Assembly (NCBI RefSeq): GCF_051175385.1
Contig: NZ_CP195106.1
Location: forward strand, 4,340,001-4,404,000
Source of the DNA: Tundrisphaera lichenicola
GTDB taxonomy: Bacteria > Planctomycetota > Planctomycetia > Isosphaerales > Isosphaeraceae
Reading direction: 5' to 3'
DNA length: 64,000 nt
Part shown: one piece after another, positions 47,032-55,790 of the stretch
Layout: every line of letters starts with the position of its first letter
Numbering within the stretch: the stretch's first letter is position 1
Translations under genes and position numbers: made by a program
The notes under the pieces: model-generated
Database searches by the model: none
The model's input: the letters and a program-made list of their open reading frames with translations, nothing else
What the model was told of the DNA's origin: nothing

Positions 47032-48450
47032 TCACTTCGAGTCCCGCCCCGCGGCCTGGAGCTCCTTCAAGGACGCCCGGAGCTCCAGGGCCCCCGAACT
47101 GACGACCAGTTCCCCGCGGACGATCGCCCCCGAGCGAGCCTCGCCCCCCGGCCCCGCGACGGGGGAGCGAACGTAGGCGACCTGGCTGGTATGGCGGACG
47201 ATCTTCACATGCCGCAACTCGTAGGAAGTCTCGCGGGGATCGGGCTGGACGAAGACGACGCTCTCGTCCCCGTCCTCGATCAGGGCGGTCGTCGGGATCT
47301 CGACCTCGCCCGGATCGTCCGGCAGGGGGATCGAAGCCATGATGAATTGGCCGGCCCTCAGGTGCCCCGCAGGGTTGGCCACGTGCCCCATCACGAGGGC
47401 CGTATGCTGATTCGGGTCGATGATGTCGCCGATCTCCTCGATGACTCCCGTCAGGGGTTCGGCGGCCGGGTCCGACTTGAGCCGGACGGTCCAGCGGAGG
47501 GGGGATGGCAGCGCGAGCAGGATCGGCAAATCTTCCTCGTAGATGTGGGCCCACACGGCGAGGCGGCGGAGATCGGCGATCTTGAAAAGGTCCGAGGTGG
47601 TCGAGGCGATGTCTCCCACCGTGACGTTCTTCTCGACCACGGTGCCCGCAAAGGGAGCCCTCACCTCCAGCCGAGCCCAGGATCGCTCGCGGGCCGTGTC
47701 GCGGGTGTTCTTGTGTGCGTGCATCTGCTCGGCCTCGGCCTTGACCGACCCGATCTCCTCGTCGGTCAGCCGCCAAGATAGGAGCGTGCGTTCGACCCGG
47801 ACGACGGCGATCTCGTCGGCCTCGACGGCCCGCTTGGCCTCGCGGACGTTCCGCTCGGGGATCGCCTGATCCTTCAGGAGCCGCTCGAGCCTTTCCAGCG
47901 TCTCCTGCTCGAGGCGGAGCCGGGAGAGGGCGTCGACGTACTCGCTCTTCTTCTCCCCCAGGGCCGTGCTCCAGAGGACGGCCAGGAGTTGCCCCTCCTT
48001 GACCTCGTCGCCGAATCGGAGCGGTCGGGCGGGGGTCTCTCCGGGTTGGGTGCTGGCCTCGGGATCGGGAATGGAGCCGACCTCGACCACCTCGCCGTCG
48101 AAGCGGGGATGGACGCGAGCGAGCCGGTTAGCATCGAGGGCCAGGGAACCCGAGAGCGAGAGCGAGCGGGCCTCATTCGCGATCCGCGCCGCGGTGGTGC
48201 GGATCCCGAGGGCCTCGACGACGTGCCCAGGGACCTTCAATCGGTTGCCGTCTCCCGAGACCAATTCGGCGACGACTCGCCCGGTGATGCGTGAGGGTTC
48301 GACGGGCTTGGCATCGCCTCCCTTCCATCGCAGGGCAACGTCCACCTCCTGTATGATCCGGCGGCGGAGGACGGGACTTAAGATTGTCGCACTCACCCCC
48401 GCGATCACGGGCAGGAAGAGCAAGAGCAGGAACCGCGATCGGCGACCCAT
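47032..48450 (-). CDS. Periplasmic adaptor of the metal-type RND system (CzcB/CusB-like)
   Basis: 472 residues from the ATG at 48450, which has GAGGAAG just upstream; the longer frame to 48510 lacks this. One N-terminal membrane anchor (F-L-L-L-L-F-L-P-V-I-A-G-V). A first beta segment H-P-R-F-D-G-E-V-V-E-V-G-S precedes the lipoyl half E-V-K-E-G-Q-L-L-A-V-L. A helical hairpin (about 185-255) and the second lipoyl half L-E-V-R-A-P-F-A-G-T-V-V-E-K-N-V-T-V-G-D follow, then barrel domains (W-A-H-I-Y-E-E-D-L). First gene of the efflux operon. The promoter probably lies in the 380 bp before the IS630-type copy, an insertion site that may affect its expression. Confidence 0.9.
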   Translation of the reverse strand: MGRRSRFLLLLFLPVIAGVSATILSPVLRRRIIQEVDVALRWKGGDAKPVEPSRITGRVVAELVSGDGNRLKVPGHVVEALGIRTTAARIANEARSLSLSGSLALDANRLARVHPRFDGEVVEVGSIPDPEASTQPGETPARPLRFGDEVKEGQLLAVLWSTALGEKKSEYVDALSRLRLEQETLERLERLLKDQAIPERNVREAKRAVEADEIAVVRVERTLLSWRLTDEEIGSVKAEAEQMHAHKNTRDTARERSWARLEVRAPFAGTVVEKNVTVGDIASTTSDLFKIADLRRLAVWAHIYEEDLPILLALPSPLRWTVRLKSDPAAEPLTGVIEEIGDIIDPNQHTALVMGHVANPAGHLRAGQFIMASIPLPDDPGEVEIPTTALIEDGDESVVFVQPDPRETSYELRHVKIVRHTSQVAYVRSPVAGPGGEARSGAIVRGELVVSSGALELRASLKELQAAGRDSK

Positions 48451-48682
48451 GGGATCTTCCTCGGATTCGGGGGCTCCATACGCGGCCGATGCCCTGACCC
48501 GCCAATGCATACCTCGCGATGGAGGGGGGTGGAAATCACATTGGCGAGCCGCCGAATATTACCATAATCCAACGACGGGCGAGCGGTCGAGTCTCGATGC
48601 CGGCAACGCCCGAATCGTCCTCTCGCGGTGATGGCCGCTCGCTCCTGATGGCGGAGGACGCAGGTCCAGTGCTCCTCAAGGA

Positions 48683-48717
48683 CTTCGCGAAACCCCGTCT
48701 CGGGGCGTTTCGCGAAG
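48683..48717. repeat. Strong hairpin upstream of the efflux operon
   Basis: Stem of 10 bp (CTTCGCGAAA with TTTCGCGAAG) continued by 5 bp (CCCCG with CGGGG) around a 3-nt loop, with only a CG bulge. It lies about 235 bp upstream of the efflux adaptor gene and 120 bp from the IS630-type copy, in a stretch (48451-48835) otherwise free of genes. It may be a terminator of a lost upstream gene. Confidence 0.6.
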
Positions 48718-48835
48718 CGACCCTTCGCCGGGGCCGGGACCGACGGGCGGGGGCGACCCGAAGTTGGCCGGTGGCCTCGGGACGAGGGGATGGCATCCCG
48801 AAAATGCTTCGCTCGCACCACTGGCTGGTAAATCA

Positions 48836-49991
48836 TACCGAATCCCCTGGATGACTAACCATTGAGCTCGACCGCCCAGCTGAAGCCGACGGCTCCGCGG
48901 ACGACCTCGGGGTGGTCGATCAACCATCGGCACCGATCCAGGACAGGGACCTGCATCGTGGCCAGGTCGTTGAACCCCAGGTTGGCCACCGCCTCGCGTA
49001 CCAGCGGCCAGAGCGGCTCGACCGGCTGTAGCTCCGGCGTGCAAGGCGGCAGTCGGTGCAGCACCACGTTGACCGGGATCGCCAGCCTCCTGGCCACGTG
49101 CCAGCCGGCGTTGTCCACCATCAGCACCAGCAACTTCTCCCCGGCCGGGTCGGCCCAGCGGGCGAATTCCTCCAACGCCAGGCCCATCCAGTCGGTATTG
49201 GCCGAGGGCAGGATCAGCTCCAGGTTCCGCCCGCTGGCCGGGTGCACGAAGCCGTAGACGTAGGCCCATTGGTACTTGGTCCGGCCATAGGAGAGCGGCC
49301 GATGGCCTCGCACCGCCCAGACCCGACGGGTGATCGGCTTGAGCCCCAGCCGGGCCTCATCCTCGGCCCAGACCTCGACCACTCGGCCGGGGTGCTCCCG
49401 ACGTAGGCGGGCGACTCGATCGGCCAGGGCGTCTTTTCCACGCCCGCTGCGAAGCGGGCGTGGCGGCCTCCGGATGTCGGGGTCGGGGGACCTGCAGCGA
49501 GAAGCCCAGGCCACGCAGCCATCTCCAGCCGGTCTGCTTGCGGATGTGGACGTCCCAGCGATCGCGGACGAAGGTGGCGACCTTGGCCCCGGTCCAGAGC
49601 CCGCCGTCGGGCGGCGACTGGCGGAGGGCGGCCCAGAGATCGACCTGCTGCTCGGGGGTGAGCTTGCTCTGGCCGCCGTTGGTGGTAGCCCTCCGGTCGC
49701 CCAGGCCATCGGGCCCCTGGGCATTCCAGCGTTTGAGCAAGGCGCGGGCCCAGACCGGAGTCAGGCCGACCTGCTGGGCGGCCTGAGCCGGGCTGAGCGG
49801 CTGGTCCGGGCGAGTTAGGAGCCAGATCACCTGCCAGTGGGTCTTCTCGATGCCGGAGCGGCACGCGCGATAGCGGCGAGCGATCTCCTCGGGGGGCAGG
49901 TGCAGGACGATGGGCAGTCGTTCGTTCGCCATGGGGAACCTCCGTGGAAGTAGGAGATCCCCCTATGATAACTCATCCGGAAGATTCCGTA
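48836..49991 (-). mobile_element. IS630-type element, copy A (1156 bp)
   Basis: Flanked on both sides by TCA (48833-48835 and 49992-49994). Imperfect terminal inverted repeats of about 25 bp: TACCGAATCCCCTGGATGAC at one end and TACGGAATCTTCCGGATGAG at the other. The same reading frames appear, residue for residue, in copy B on the opposite strand, and both copies are exactly 1156 bp, so they are essentially identical. Copy A lies in non-coding sequence 195 bp beyond the end of the split integrase. Confidence 0.93.
48855..49932 (-). CDS. IS630-type transposase, copy A (two frames joined by +1 shift)
   Basis: The upstream frame 49932-49435 encodes 166 residues with a helix-turn-helix DNA-binding part (L-S-P-A-Q-A-A-Q-Q-V-G-L-T-P-V-W-A-R-A-L-L-K-R-W). 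The downstream frame 49433-48855 encodes the DDE domain of about 192 residues: E-D-E-A-R-L-G-L, L-M-V-D-N-A-G-W-H-V-A and T-P-E-L-Q-P-V-E-P-L-W-P supply the Asp, Asp and Glu. The frames join by a +1 shift in an AAAA run directly after a 10-bp hairpin (49438-49463), giving a product of about 358 residues, normal for the family. Either recoding makes the active enzyme or both copies inherited the same disabling indel. Confidence 0.85.
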
Positions 49992-50186
49992 TCATCCGTC
50001 ATCCGGATCAATAACCGGTCGCCCCTGGCGTATGCGAGCACGAGTCTCGATGGCCCCGGGCAAGGCAAAGGTCTGCAAAACCTACATCGGCGATTCGCTC
50101 TACCCGATTCATTGATCTGGGATCGCGTTATTGCTGGCGGGGGCGGGCCGCCCGTCTGGGGGGGCTCCGGACGAACGGCCGAACTC

Positions 50187-50806
50187 TCAACCTATCCGCC
50201 GCATGACCTCGACGGCCTTCTCCAGGTCGCGCTCGGCATAGACCTGGGTCACGTCGGCCCGGGCATGCCCGAGCACGACCTGGGCGGACTCCAGGTCGAA
50301 CTCCTTGCGGATTCGCGTGGCGACCGAGTGGCGGAGCCGGTTCGGGTGCCAGCGATGGGCCTTGCGCCAGGCCAGCAATTCCGCCCTCTGGGCATCCGAC
50401 AATTCGGATTCCTTGACAGTCGAGAGAGTCGGGTGCGGGAACGCCCGATCGCAGGCCCGTTCGATGGCCCGGTGATAGGGCCGCTTGTCGTACCGATCCC
50501 GGGGACTTCTCTTCGGATTCGCCTTCGGCCGGCGGGCGGCCTGGCTCGGGGTCATCGGGCTCCGTCGACCCGCCCTCGCCTCGGCATTGCGAATCTCCAC
50601 GGCCCGGGTTGGGCTGAACGCGAACGATTCTGGGTCGCCGACCAGCCAGGGCTCGAGGATGGCCTGTGCGGCCGGACCGATCGGGATGGCCCGGGTGAAG
50701 CCCTTGTCCTGCGTCTTGTGCCGGTGCGGTTTGTAGATCCAGACCTCGCCCGAACGGTCGACGTCGGCGGCCCGCAACGCCATCACCTCACCCGGCCTCA
50801 TCCCCG
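50187..50806 (-). pseudogene. Tyrosine recombinase (phage-type integrase), C-terminal half
   Basis: Catalytic domain of a tyrosine recombinase separated from its N-terminal half by IS630-type copy B. It begins T-G-M-R-P-G-E-V-M-A-L-R (first catalytic Arg) and contains H-P-N-R-L-R-H-S-V-A-T-R (His/Arg box), L-G-H-A-R-A-D-V-T-Q-V-Y (second His and the nucleophile Tyr), so all catalytic residues survive. Joining this segment (620 bp) to the N-terminal segment 51966-52638 (673 bp), with one copy of the TCA duplication, gives 1293 bp, an uninterrupted frame of 430 residues. The enzyme was intact until the insertion. Confidence 0.92.
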
Positions 50807-50868
50807 TCATACGGAATCTTCCGGATGAGTTATCATAGGGGGATCTCCTACTTCCACGGAGGTTCCCC

Positions 50869-51946
50869 ATGGCGAACGAACGACTGCCCATCGTCCTGCA
50901 CCTGCCCCCCGAGGAGATCGCTCGCCGCTATCGCGCGTGCCGCTCCGGCATCGAGAAGACCCACTGGCAGGTGATCTGGCTCCTAACTCGCCCGGACCAG
51001 CCGCTCAGCCCGGCTCAGGCCGCCCAGCAGGTCGGCCTGACTCCGGTCTGGGCCCGCGCCTTGCTCAAACGCTGGAATGCCCAGGGGCCCGATGGCCTGG
51101 GCGACCGGAGGGCTACCACCAACGGCGGCCAGAGCAAGCTCACCCCCGAGCAGCAGGTCGATCTCTGGGCCGCCCTCCGCCAGTCGCCGCCCGACGGCGG
51201 GCTCTGGACCGGGGCCAAGGTCGCCACCTTCGTCCGCGATCGCTGGGACGTCCACATCCGCAAGCAGACCGGCTGGAGATGGCTGCGTGGCCTGGGCTTC
51301 TCGCTGCAGGTCCCCCGACCCCGACATCCGGAGGCCGCCACGCCCGCTTCGCAGCGGGCGTGGAAAAGACGCCCTGGCCGATCGAGTCGCCCGCCTACGT
51401 CGGGAGCACCCCGGCCGAGTGGTCGAGGTCTGGGCCGAGGATGAGGCCCGGCTGGGGCTCAAGCCGATCACCCGTCGGGTCTGGGCGGTGCGAGGCCATC
51501 GGCCGCTCTCCTATGGCCGGACCAAGTACCAATGGGCCTACGTCTACGGCTTCGTGCACCCGGCCAGCGGGCGGAACCTGGAGCTGATCCTGCCCTCGGC
51601 CAATACCGACTGGATGGGCCTGGCGTTGGAGGAATTCGCCCGCTGGGCCGACCCGGCCGGGGAGAAGTTGCTGGTGCTGATGGTGGACAACGCCGGCTGG
51701 CACGTGGCCAGGAGGCTGGCGATCCCGGTCAACGTGGTGCTGCACCGACTGCCGCCTTGCACGCCGGAGCTACAGCCGGTCGAGCCGCTCTGGCCGCTGG
51801 TACGCGAGGCGGTGGCCAACCTGGGGTTCAACGACCTGGCCACGATGCAGGTCCCTGTCCTGGATCGGTGCCGATGGTTGATCGACCACCCCGAGGTCGT
51901 CCGCGGAGCCGTCGGCTTCAGCTGGGCGGTCGAGCTCAATGGTTAG
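50869..51946 (+). CDS. IS630-type transposase, copy B (two frames joined by +1 shift)
   Basis: Frame one, 50869-51366, starts M-A-N-E-R-L-P-I-V-L-H-L with a GGAGGTTCCCC leader for ribosome binding and covers the DNA-binding region. Frame two, 51368-51946, encodes the catalytic domain from D-A-L-A-D-R-V-A-R-L-R-R-E-H-P-G to S-W-A-V-E-L-N-G. The three acidic catalytic residues sit in W-A-E-D-E-A-R, M-V-D-N-A-G-W and P-V-E-P-L-W. Without the shift, frame one ends in 26 residues of Arg/Pro/Gly-rich non-homologous tail (stop at 51444), as expected for an off-frame product. Same product as copy A. Confidence 0.87.
51338..51370 (+). promoter_or_regulatory. Candidate frameshift (recoding) site of the IS630-type transposase
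   Basis: A perfect 10-bp stem (CCACGCCCGC with GCGGGCGTGG, loop TTCGCA, 51338-51363) ends exactly at AAAAG (51364-51368), where frame one (TGG AAA AGA) must move +1 to frame two (GAC GCC). The mirror site in copy A is 49433-49463. The degenerate relative at 40.8 kb changes frame by +1 at an A-run at the same protein position. Confidence 0.5.
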
Positions 51947-51965
51947 TCATCCAGGGGATTCGGTA

Positions 51966-52638
51966 TCAGTTGCTGGACCTGGATCATGGCCCGGACCGGC
52001 TTGGACACGAAGGGGAGCACCGCCTCGACATGTTCCGGGGACACCGGGCGGACCGGCTCGGACTCCCTCGCCCCGCCCTTACCCCTCTGGAGCCCACCGA
52101 CGGCCTTCAGGCCCTCCAGGACCCCCGGGGGGATCAACTCGTCGGCGACGGCCCACTTGAACATCCTCCGGATCTTGCCGACCCGGGAGTTGATCGTGTT
52201 GCGGCAGAGCCCCGCGTCGATCATCGCCTTCCGGACCGCCTTCAAGGCTAGCGGGCCGAACCGGGCCGCCTCGGACTGGCCGTAGATCTGGCGGAGGGGC
52301 CGTATGGCGTCTCGGATGCTGGCCAACTCCCGGCCCGGGAGCCCGTCGCGGGCGTAATGCCCCTCGGCGAATCGCCAGTATCTCAGGATCAGCTCGTCGA
52401 TCGTCAGATCGGTCGAGGCGGCAGGGCCTGACTTCGGCTGGGGAGCCGAACCGCCGTTGGCGAGGTATTCGGCGATGACCCGGTTATCGGCGATGACCCG
52501 GTTATACTCGGCTCGGCTCTGGGTCGTCCCGAATTTACCGAGGTAGTACGAACGGCCCCGCAGGACCACGATGGCCTGGCCGGTCGCCTTGTGGAGGCGG
52601 TACGAGGGGATTTGCCGGCGGGAAAGCATGTGCGACAC
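51966..52638 (-). pseudogene. Tyrosine recombinase (phage-type integrase), N-terminal half
   Basis: Starts at ATG 52638 (or 52629) and encodes an Arm-type start (P-S-Y-R-L-H-K-A-T-G-Q-A-I-V-V-L-R-G-R-S-Y-Y-L-G-K-F-G) and a SAM-like core-binding domain (D-E-L-I-L-R-Y-W-R-F-A-E-G-H-Y, then N-T-I-N-S-R-V-G-K-I-R-R-M-F-K-W-A-V). It ends at A-M-I-Q-V-Q-Q-L, where IS630-type copy B begins. An 18-bp tandem duplication lies inside it. The tRNA-Val gene is about 100 bp upstream on the same strand, the usual place for an element that integrates at a tRNA 3' end. Confidence 0.92.
52470..52505. repeat. 18-bp perfect tandem duplication in the integrase gene
   Basis: CGGCGATGACCCGGTTAT occurs twice head-to-tail (52470-52487, 52488-52505), in frame, so the protein repeats the six residues N-R-V-I-A-D/E. 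Confidence 0.95.
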
Positions 52639-52740
52639 TCCTCCTTCGGGTGAGTAGACTACTCACTTGCGAGGGATTCGGGCCGCACTGCCGACCATCG
52701 GCAGGTAACGTAAATCGTTTCGGCGTAACCATTTCGGGAG

Positions 52741-52814
52741 TGGGCGATACTGGACTCGAACCAGTGACCCCCGCCGTGTGAGGACGGTGCTCTAACCAAC
52801 TGAGCTAATCGCCC
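52741..52814 (-). tRNA. tRNA-Val (CAC)
   Basis: Read on the minus strand it folds as a standard cloverleaf: acceptor GGGCGAT paired with ATCGCCC, D-arm GCTCAGTTGGTTAGAGC, anticodon loop CTCACAC giving anticodon CAC (reads GTG, valine), and T-arm CTGGTTCGAGTCCAG. The discriminator is A and CCA is not encoded. It sits about 100 bp upstream of the integrase start and could be the integration target. Confidence 0.95.
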
Positions 52815-53171
52815 GAATATGTGGGTCCAGGAAGACCAACGAACGTCCATGGCTTGACGAGGCGATTGAGGTTCCCGGAGCACACTTCGTCTCCAGGAGC
52901 ATTTTGCACTTCTCGCTCCATTTCGCAAGGGTTTCCTCCCAAGCTTTCTTGAGATGAGGCTTCCGTGCGGGCTCTGCGACTCTCAGGCCTGGGGCGTCCG
53001 TCCGGTCGTTCTCGGGTAGAACGTTATCCCGGGCGCGTCGCGGATGAACCGAATCAGCGAAACGCCAGGCTCCGAGCGGGACTCTGTTCCTTGACCGATC
53101 GTCCAAAGCTAGATAGATTTGATGAAATTTGTTAAACACTCGATCGCGCACCCTGACGAACGAAACGAGCC
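52815..53171. other. Gap between tRNA-Val and the DUF1549 gene
   Basis: 357 bp between divergent genes. It must hold the tRNA promoter and that of the plus-strand gene. An AT-richer patch (53108-53140) precedes the latter. I see no ORF with protein-like character. Confidence 0.5.
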
Positions 53172-55781
53172 ATGCCGATCTCTTTTTCCATGGCGTTGCT
53201 GCTCTGCTCGGTTGCTCCCGGGGTCGATTATTCGCGCGATATCAAGCCAGTCCTGGCCCGTCGATGCTTTGCCTGCCACGGTCCGCTCAAGCAAAAGGCC
53301 GGGCTCCGGCTCGATTCGTCCGAGTTGATCCGCCGAGGAGGGGATGGCGGACCCTCGATCGAGCCGGGCCACGCGGACGAGAGCCTGCTCGTCGAGCGGT
53401 TGGCCGCCCCAGAAGACGACCGGATGCCGCCCGAGGGGGCTCCGCTGACCTCCGACGAGATCCGGCTGATTCGAGGATGGATCGATGGCGGTGCCGTCGC
53501 ACCCGCCGATACTCCGCAGCCCGATCCTCGCGATCACTGGTCGTTCCGTCCTCCGAAACGGCCAGAGGTTCCCTCGCGACCGGACTCCAACAGGATTCGA
53601 AATCCGATTGATGCCTTCCTCGGATCCGCTCGCGATGGTCGAGGATTGCAACCGGTCCCGCCTGTCGAGCCGGGCGAGTGGTTCCGGAGGGTCTCGCTCG
53701 ACCTGATCGGGCTGGCCCCTAGACCTGAGGAAATCCGGGCGTTCGAGGCCGACCTCTCCCCGGATGCCTATGTAACGGCCGTGGATCGGCTGCTCGCCTC
53801 TCCCCGTTATGGGGAGCGTTGGGGGAGGCACTGGATGGACATCTGGCGTTATAGCGATTGGGCCGGATTCGGGGCCGAGGTCCGCGAAAGCCAGCCGCAC
53901 ATCTGGCGATGGCGCGACTGGATTGTCGAGTCGCTCAATCTCGACAAGGGGTATGACCGGATGATCGTCGAGATGCTGGCCGCCGATGAGGCGGCTCCCG
54001 GAGATGCCGATGGGCTCCGGGCGACCGGCTACCTGGCCCGGAGTTGGTACAAGTTCAACCGGAACTCCTGGCTCCAGAACACCGTCGAGCACTCGTCCAA
54101 GTCGTTCCTCGGTCTGACGATCGCCTGCGCCCGCTGCCACGACCACAAGTATGACCCGATCAGCCAGGTGGAATACTACCGATATCGTGCGTTCTTCGAG
54201 CCCCACGATGTCCGGACCGACCGACTCCCGGGCGAGCCCGACATCAAGAAGGATGGGCTCGTCCACGCCTACGACGCCCGAACCGATGCCCCGACCTATC
54301 TCTTCGAGCGAGGGGACGAGAAGAATCCCGACAAGGATCACCCGCTCCCGCCGGGCTTGCCCGCGTTCCTCGGCGGAGACATCCCCATCGAGCCGGTCCA
54401 TCTGCCGATCACCGTGACTTATCCGGGGCTCCAACCCTTCGCCCAGGCCGAGGTACTGGCCCAGGCCGAGTCGGGAGTGGCGACGGCCCGAGCCGCCCTG
54501 GATAAGGCCCTTCTCGCCAACCCTCGGGCGGAATTTGAGGAGAACGTCGCCCGGATAGGGCTGGCGGCCTCGCTCTGGAACCTCGAATCCGTCCGGGCGA
54601 GGATCGCCGCCGATCGGGTCAACCACGCCGAGCCTCGCGACTCCAAGCTGGGAGACATCCTCGCCTGGGAGGCTCGACGGATCGAAAGACAGGCCGATCT
54701 CCGGAAGGCCGAGGCAACGCTCGCCGAGTTGGAGCAGGCCGAGCGTGCCGCCAAGCCCTCCGAGAAGGCGAAGGCTGGAGAGTCCGTTGTCAAGGCCCGG
54801 GAGACGCTGGAATCGGCGAAGATCGCGGCTGCCAGGACTTCGGGGACTTATTCTCCTTTCGGGACCGTCTACCCGACGATCAGCACGGGCCGACGGCTCG
54901 CGCTGGCCCGCCGGATCGTGGGCCGGGAGAATCCGCTGGCAGCTCGCGTGGCGGTCAATCATATCTGGCTTCGACACTTCGGCCGGGCGCTAGTCCCTAC
55001 GGTGTTCGATTTCGGACTCAATGGAACTCCTCCGAGCCATCCCGAACTCCTCGATTGGCTGGCCACCGAGTTCATGGATCGGGGCTGGAGCCTGAAGGCG
55101 ATTCATCGATTGATCGTCACGAGCGATGCCTACCGGATGCAATCGACCGGCGGGCCGGATCACCCCTCCGCCGCGATCGACCCGGGGAATGCCTTCTACT
55201 GGCGGATGAACCCTCGAAGGATGGAGTCCGAAGCCGTCCGCGATAACGTCCTCCATGTGGCCGGTCGGCTCGACTTCTCGATGGGCGGGCCAGATCTCGA
55301 ACCGGCCTCGGGGCTCACCTCGCGTCGTCGGAGTCTCTACTTTCGACATGCGGCCGAGAAGCAGATGCTCTTCCTGAGCGTTTTCGACGCCCCGAACGTC
55401 AATGCCTGTTATCGACGGGACGTGAGCGTGGTCCCCCAGCAAGCACTGGCGATGGCGAACAGCCCACTGGCTCTGGCCAATGCTCGTTACCTGGCCCGTG
55501 ACCTCTCGCGAGAAGTTGGCGAGACGCCGGAGGCCGATGGCCCCTTCCTCGATTCGGCCTTCGATCGAGTCCTGGGCCGGTCCCCTTCGGACCAGGAGCG
55601 GAAAGTCTGCCGGGAATATCTCGCGAGTCAGTCGGAGATCCTCGCCGAACCCGAAAAGCCCGACGCCTTCCAGGCCGGTCCCGCCTGCGAGGTCGCGCCT
55701 TCGGGCGACCCTCATCAGCGAGCCAGGGAGAGCTTGATTCACGTGCTCATCAATCACCACGACTTCGTGACCATTCGTTGA
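53172..55781 (+). CDS. Secreted PSD1-type protein: cytochrome-like, DUF1549 and DUF1553 domains
   Basis: 869 residues with a short signal peptide. A planctomycete cytochrome-c-like domain comes first: Y-S-R-D-I-K-P-V-L-A-R-R-C-F-A-C-H-G (C-x-x-C-H near residue 33-37), then M-P-P-E-G with a Met. DUF1549 follows (W-F-R-R-V-S-L-D-L-I-G-L-x-P, R-Y-G-E-R-W-G-R-H-W-M-D, and C-A-R-C-H-D-H-K-Y-D-P, a second C-x-x-C-H). A coiled coil at about 430-560 and DUF1553 come last (V-N-H-I-W-x-R-H-F-G, P-S-H-P-E-L-L-D-W-L-A, R-R-M-E-S-E-A). The exact role is unknown; such pairs are proposed to act in surface polysaccharide handling. It is followed 9 bp later by its usual DUF1501 partner. Confidence 0.92.
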   Translation: MPISFSMALLLCSVAPGVDYSRDIKPVLARRCFACHGPLKQKAGLRLDSSELIRRGGDGGPSIEPGHADESLLVERLAAPEDDRMPPEGAPLTSDEIRLIRGWIDGGAVAPADTPQPDPRDHWSFRPPKRPEVPSRPDSNRIRNPIDAFLGSARDGRGLQPVPPVEPGEWFRRVSLDLIGLAPRPEEIRAFEADLSPDAYVTAVDRLLASPRYGERWGRHWMDIWRYSDWAGFGAEVRESQPHIWRWRDWIVESLNLDKGYDRMIVEMLAADEAAPGDADGLRATGYLARSWYKFNRNSWLQNTVEHSSKSFLGLTIACARCHDHKYDPISQVEYYRYRAFFEPHDVRTDRLPGEPDIKKDGLVHAYDARTDAPTYLFERGDEKNPDKDHPLPPGLPAFLGGDIPIEPVHLPITVTYPGLQPFAQAEVLAQAESGVATARAALDKALLANPRAEFEENVARIGLAASLWNLESVRARIAADRVNHAEPRDSKLGDILAWEARRIERQADLRKAEATLAELEQAERAAKPSEKAKAGESVVKARETLESAKIAAARTSGTYSPFGTVYPTISTGRRLALARRIVGRENPLAARVAVNHIWLRHFGRALVPTVFDFGLNGTPPSHPELLDWLATEFMDRGWSLKAIHRLIVTSDAYRMQSTGGPDHPSAAIDPGNAFYWRMNPRRMESEAVRDNVLHVAGRLDFSMGGPDLEPASGLTSRRRSLYFRHAAEKQMLFLSVFDAPNVNACYRRDVSVVPQQALAMANSPLALANARYLARDLSREVGETPEADGPFLDSAFDRVLGRSPSDQERKVCREYLASQSEILAEPEKPDAFQAGPACEVAPSGDPHQRARESLIHVLINHHDFVTIR

Positions 55782-55790
55782 AGGGGCAGA

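Larger units (their letters stand above)
50810..51965 (+). mobile_element. IS630-type element, copy B (1156 bp), inserted in the integrase gene
   Basis: Bounded by TCA on both sides (50807-50809 and 51966-51968). Ends TACGGAATCTTCCGG and, reverse-complemented, TACCGAATCCCCTGG. Identical in length and translations to copy A in inverted orientation, 818 bp away. Removing the element with one TCA restores the integrase frame exactly. Confidence 0.95.

Noticed and set aside
48836..51965. Composite transposon carrying cargo between the two IS630-type copies
   Set aside because: The interval holds only the C-terminal half of an interrupted chromosomal or island integrase, and each copy has its own TCA flanks, so these are two separate insertions.
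41733..52740. Second copy of the tRNA-Val 3' end as the far attachment site
   Set aside because: Only short partial matches were seen by eye (for example GACTCGAA near 41614), too short to support an att site.
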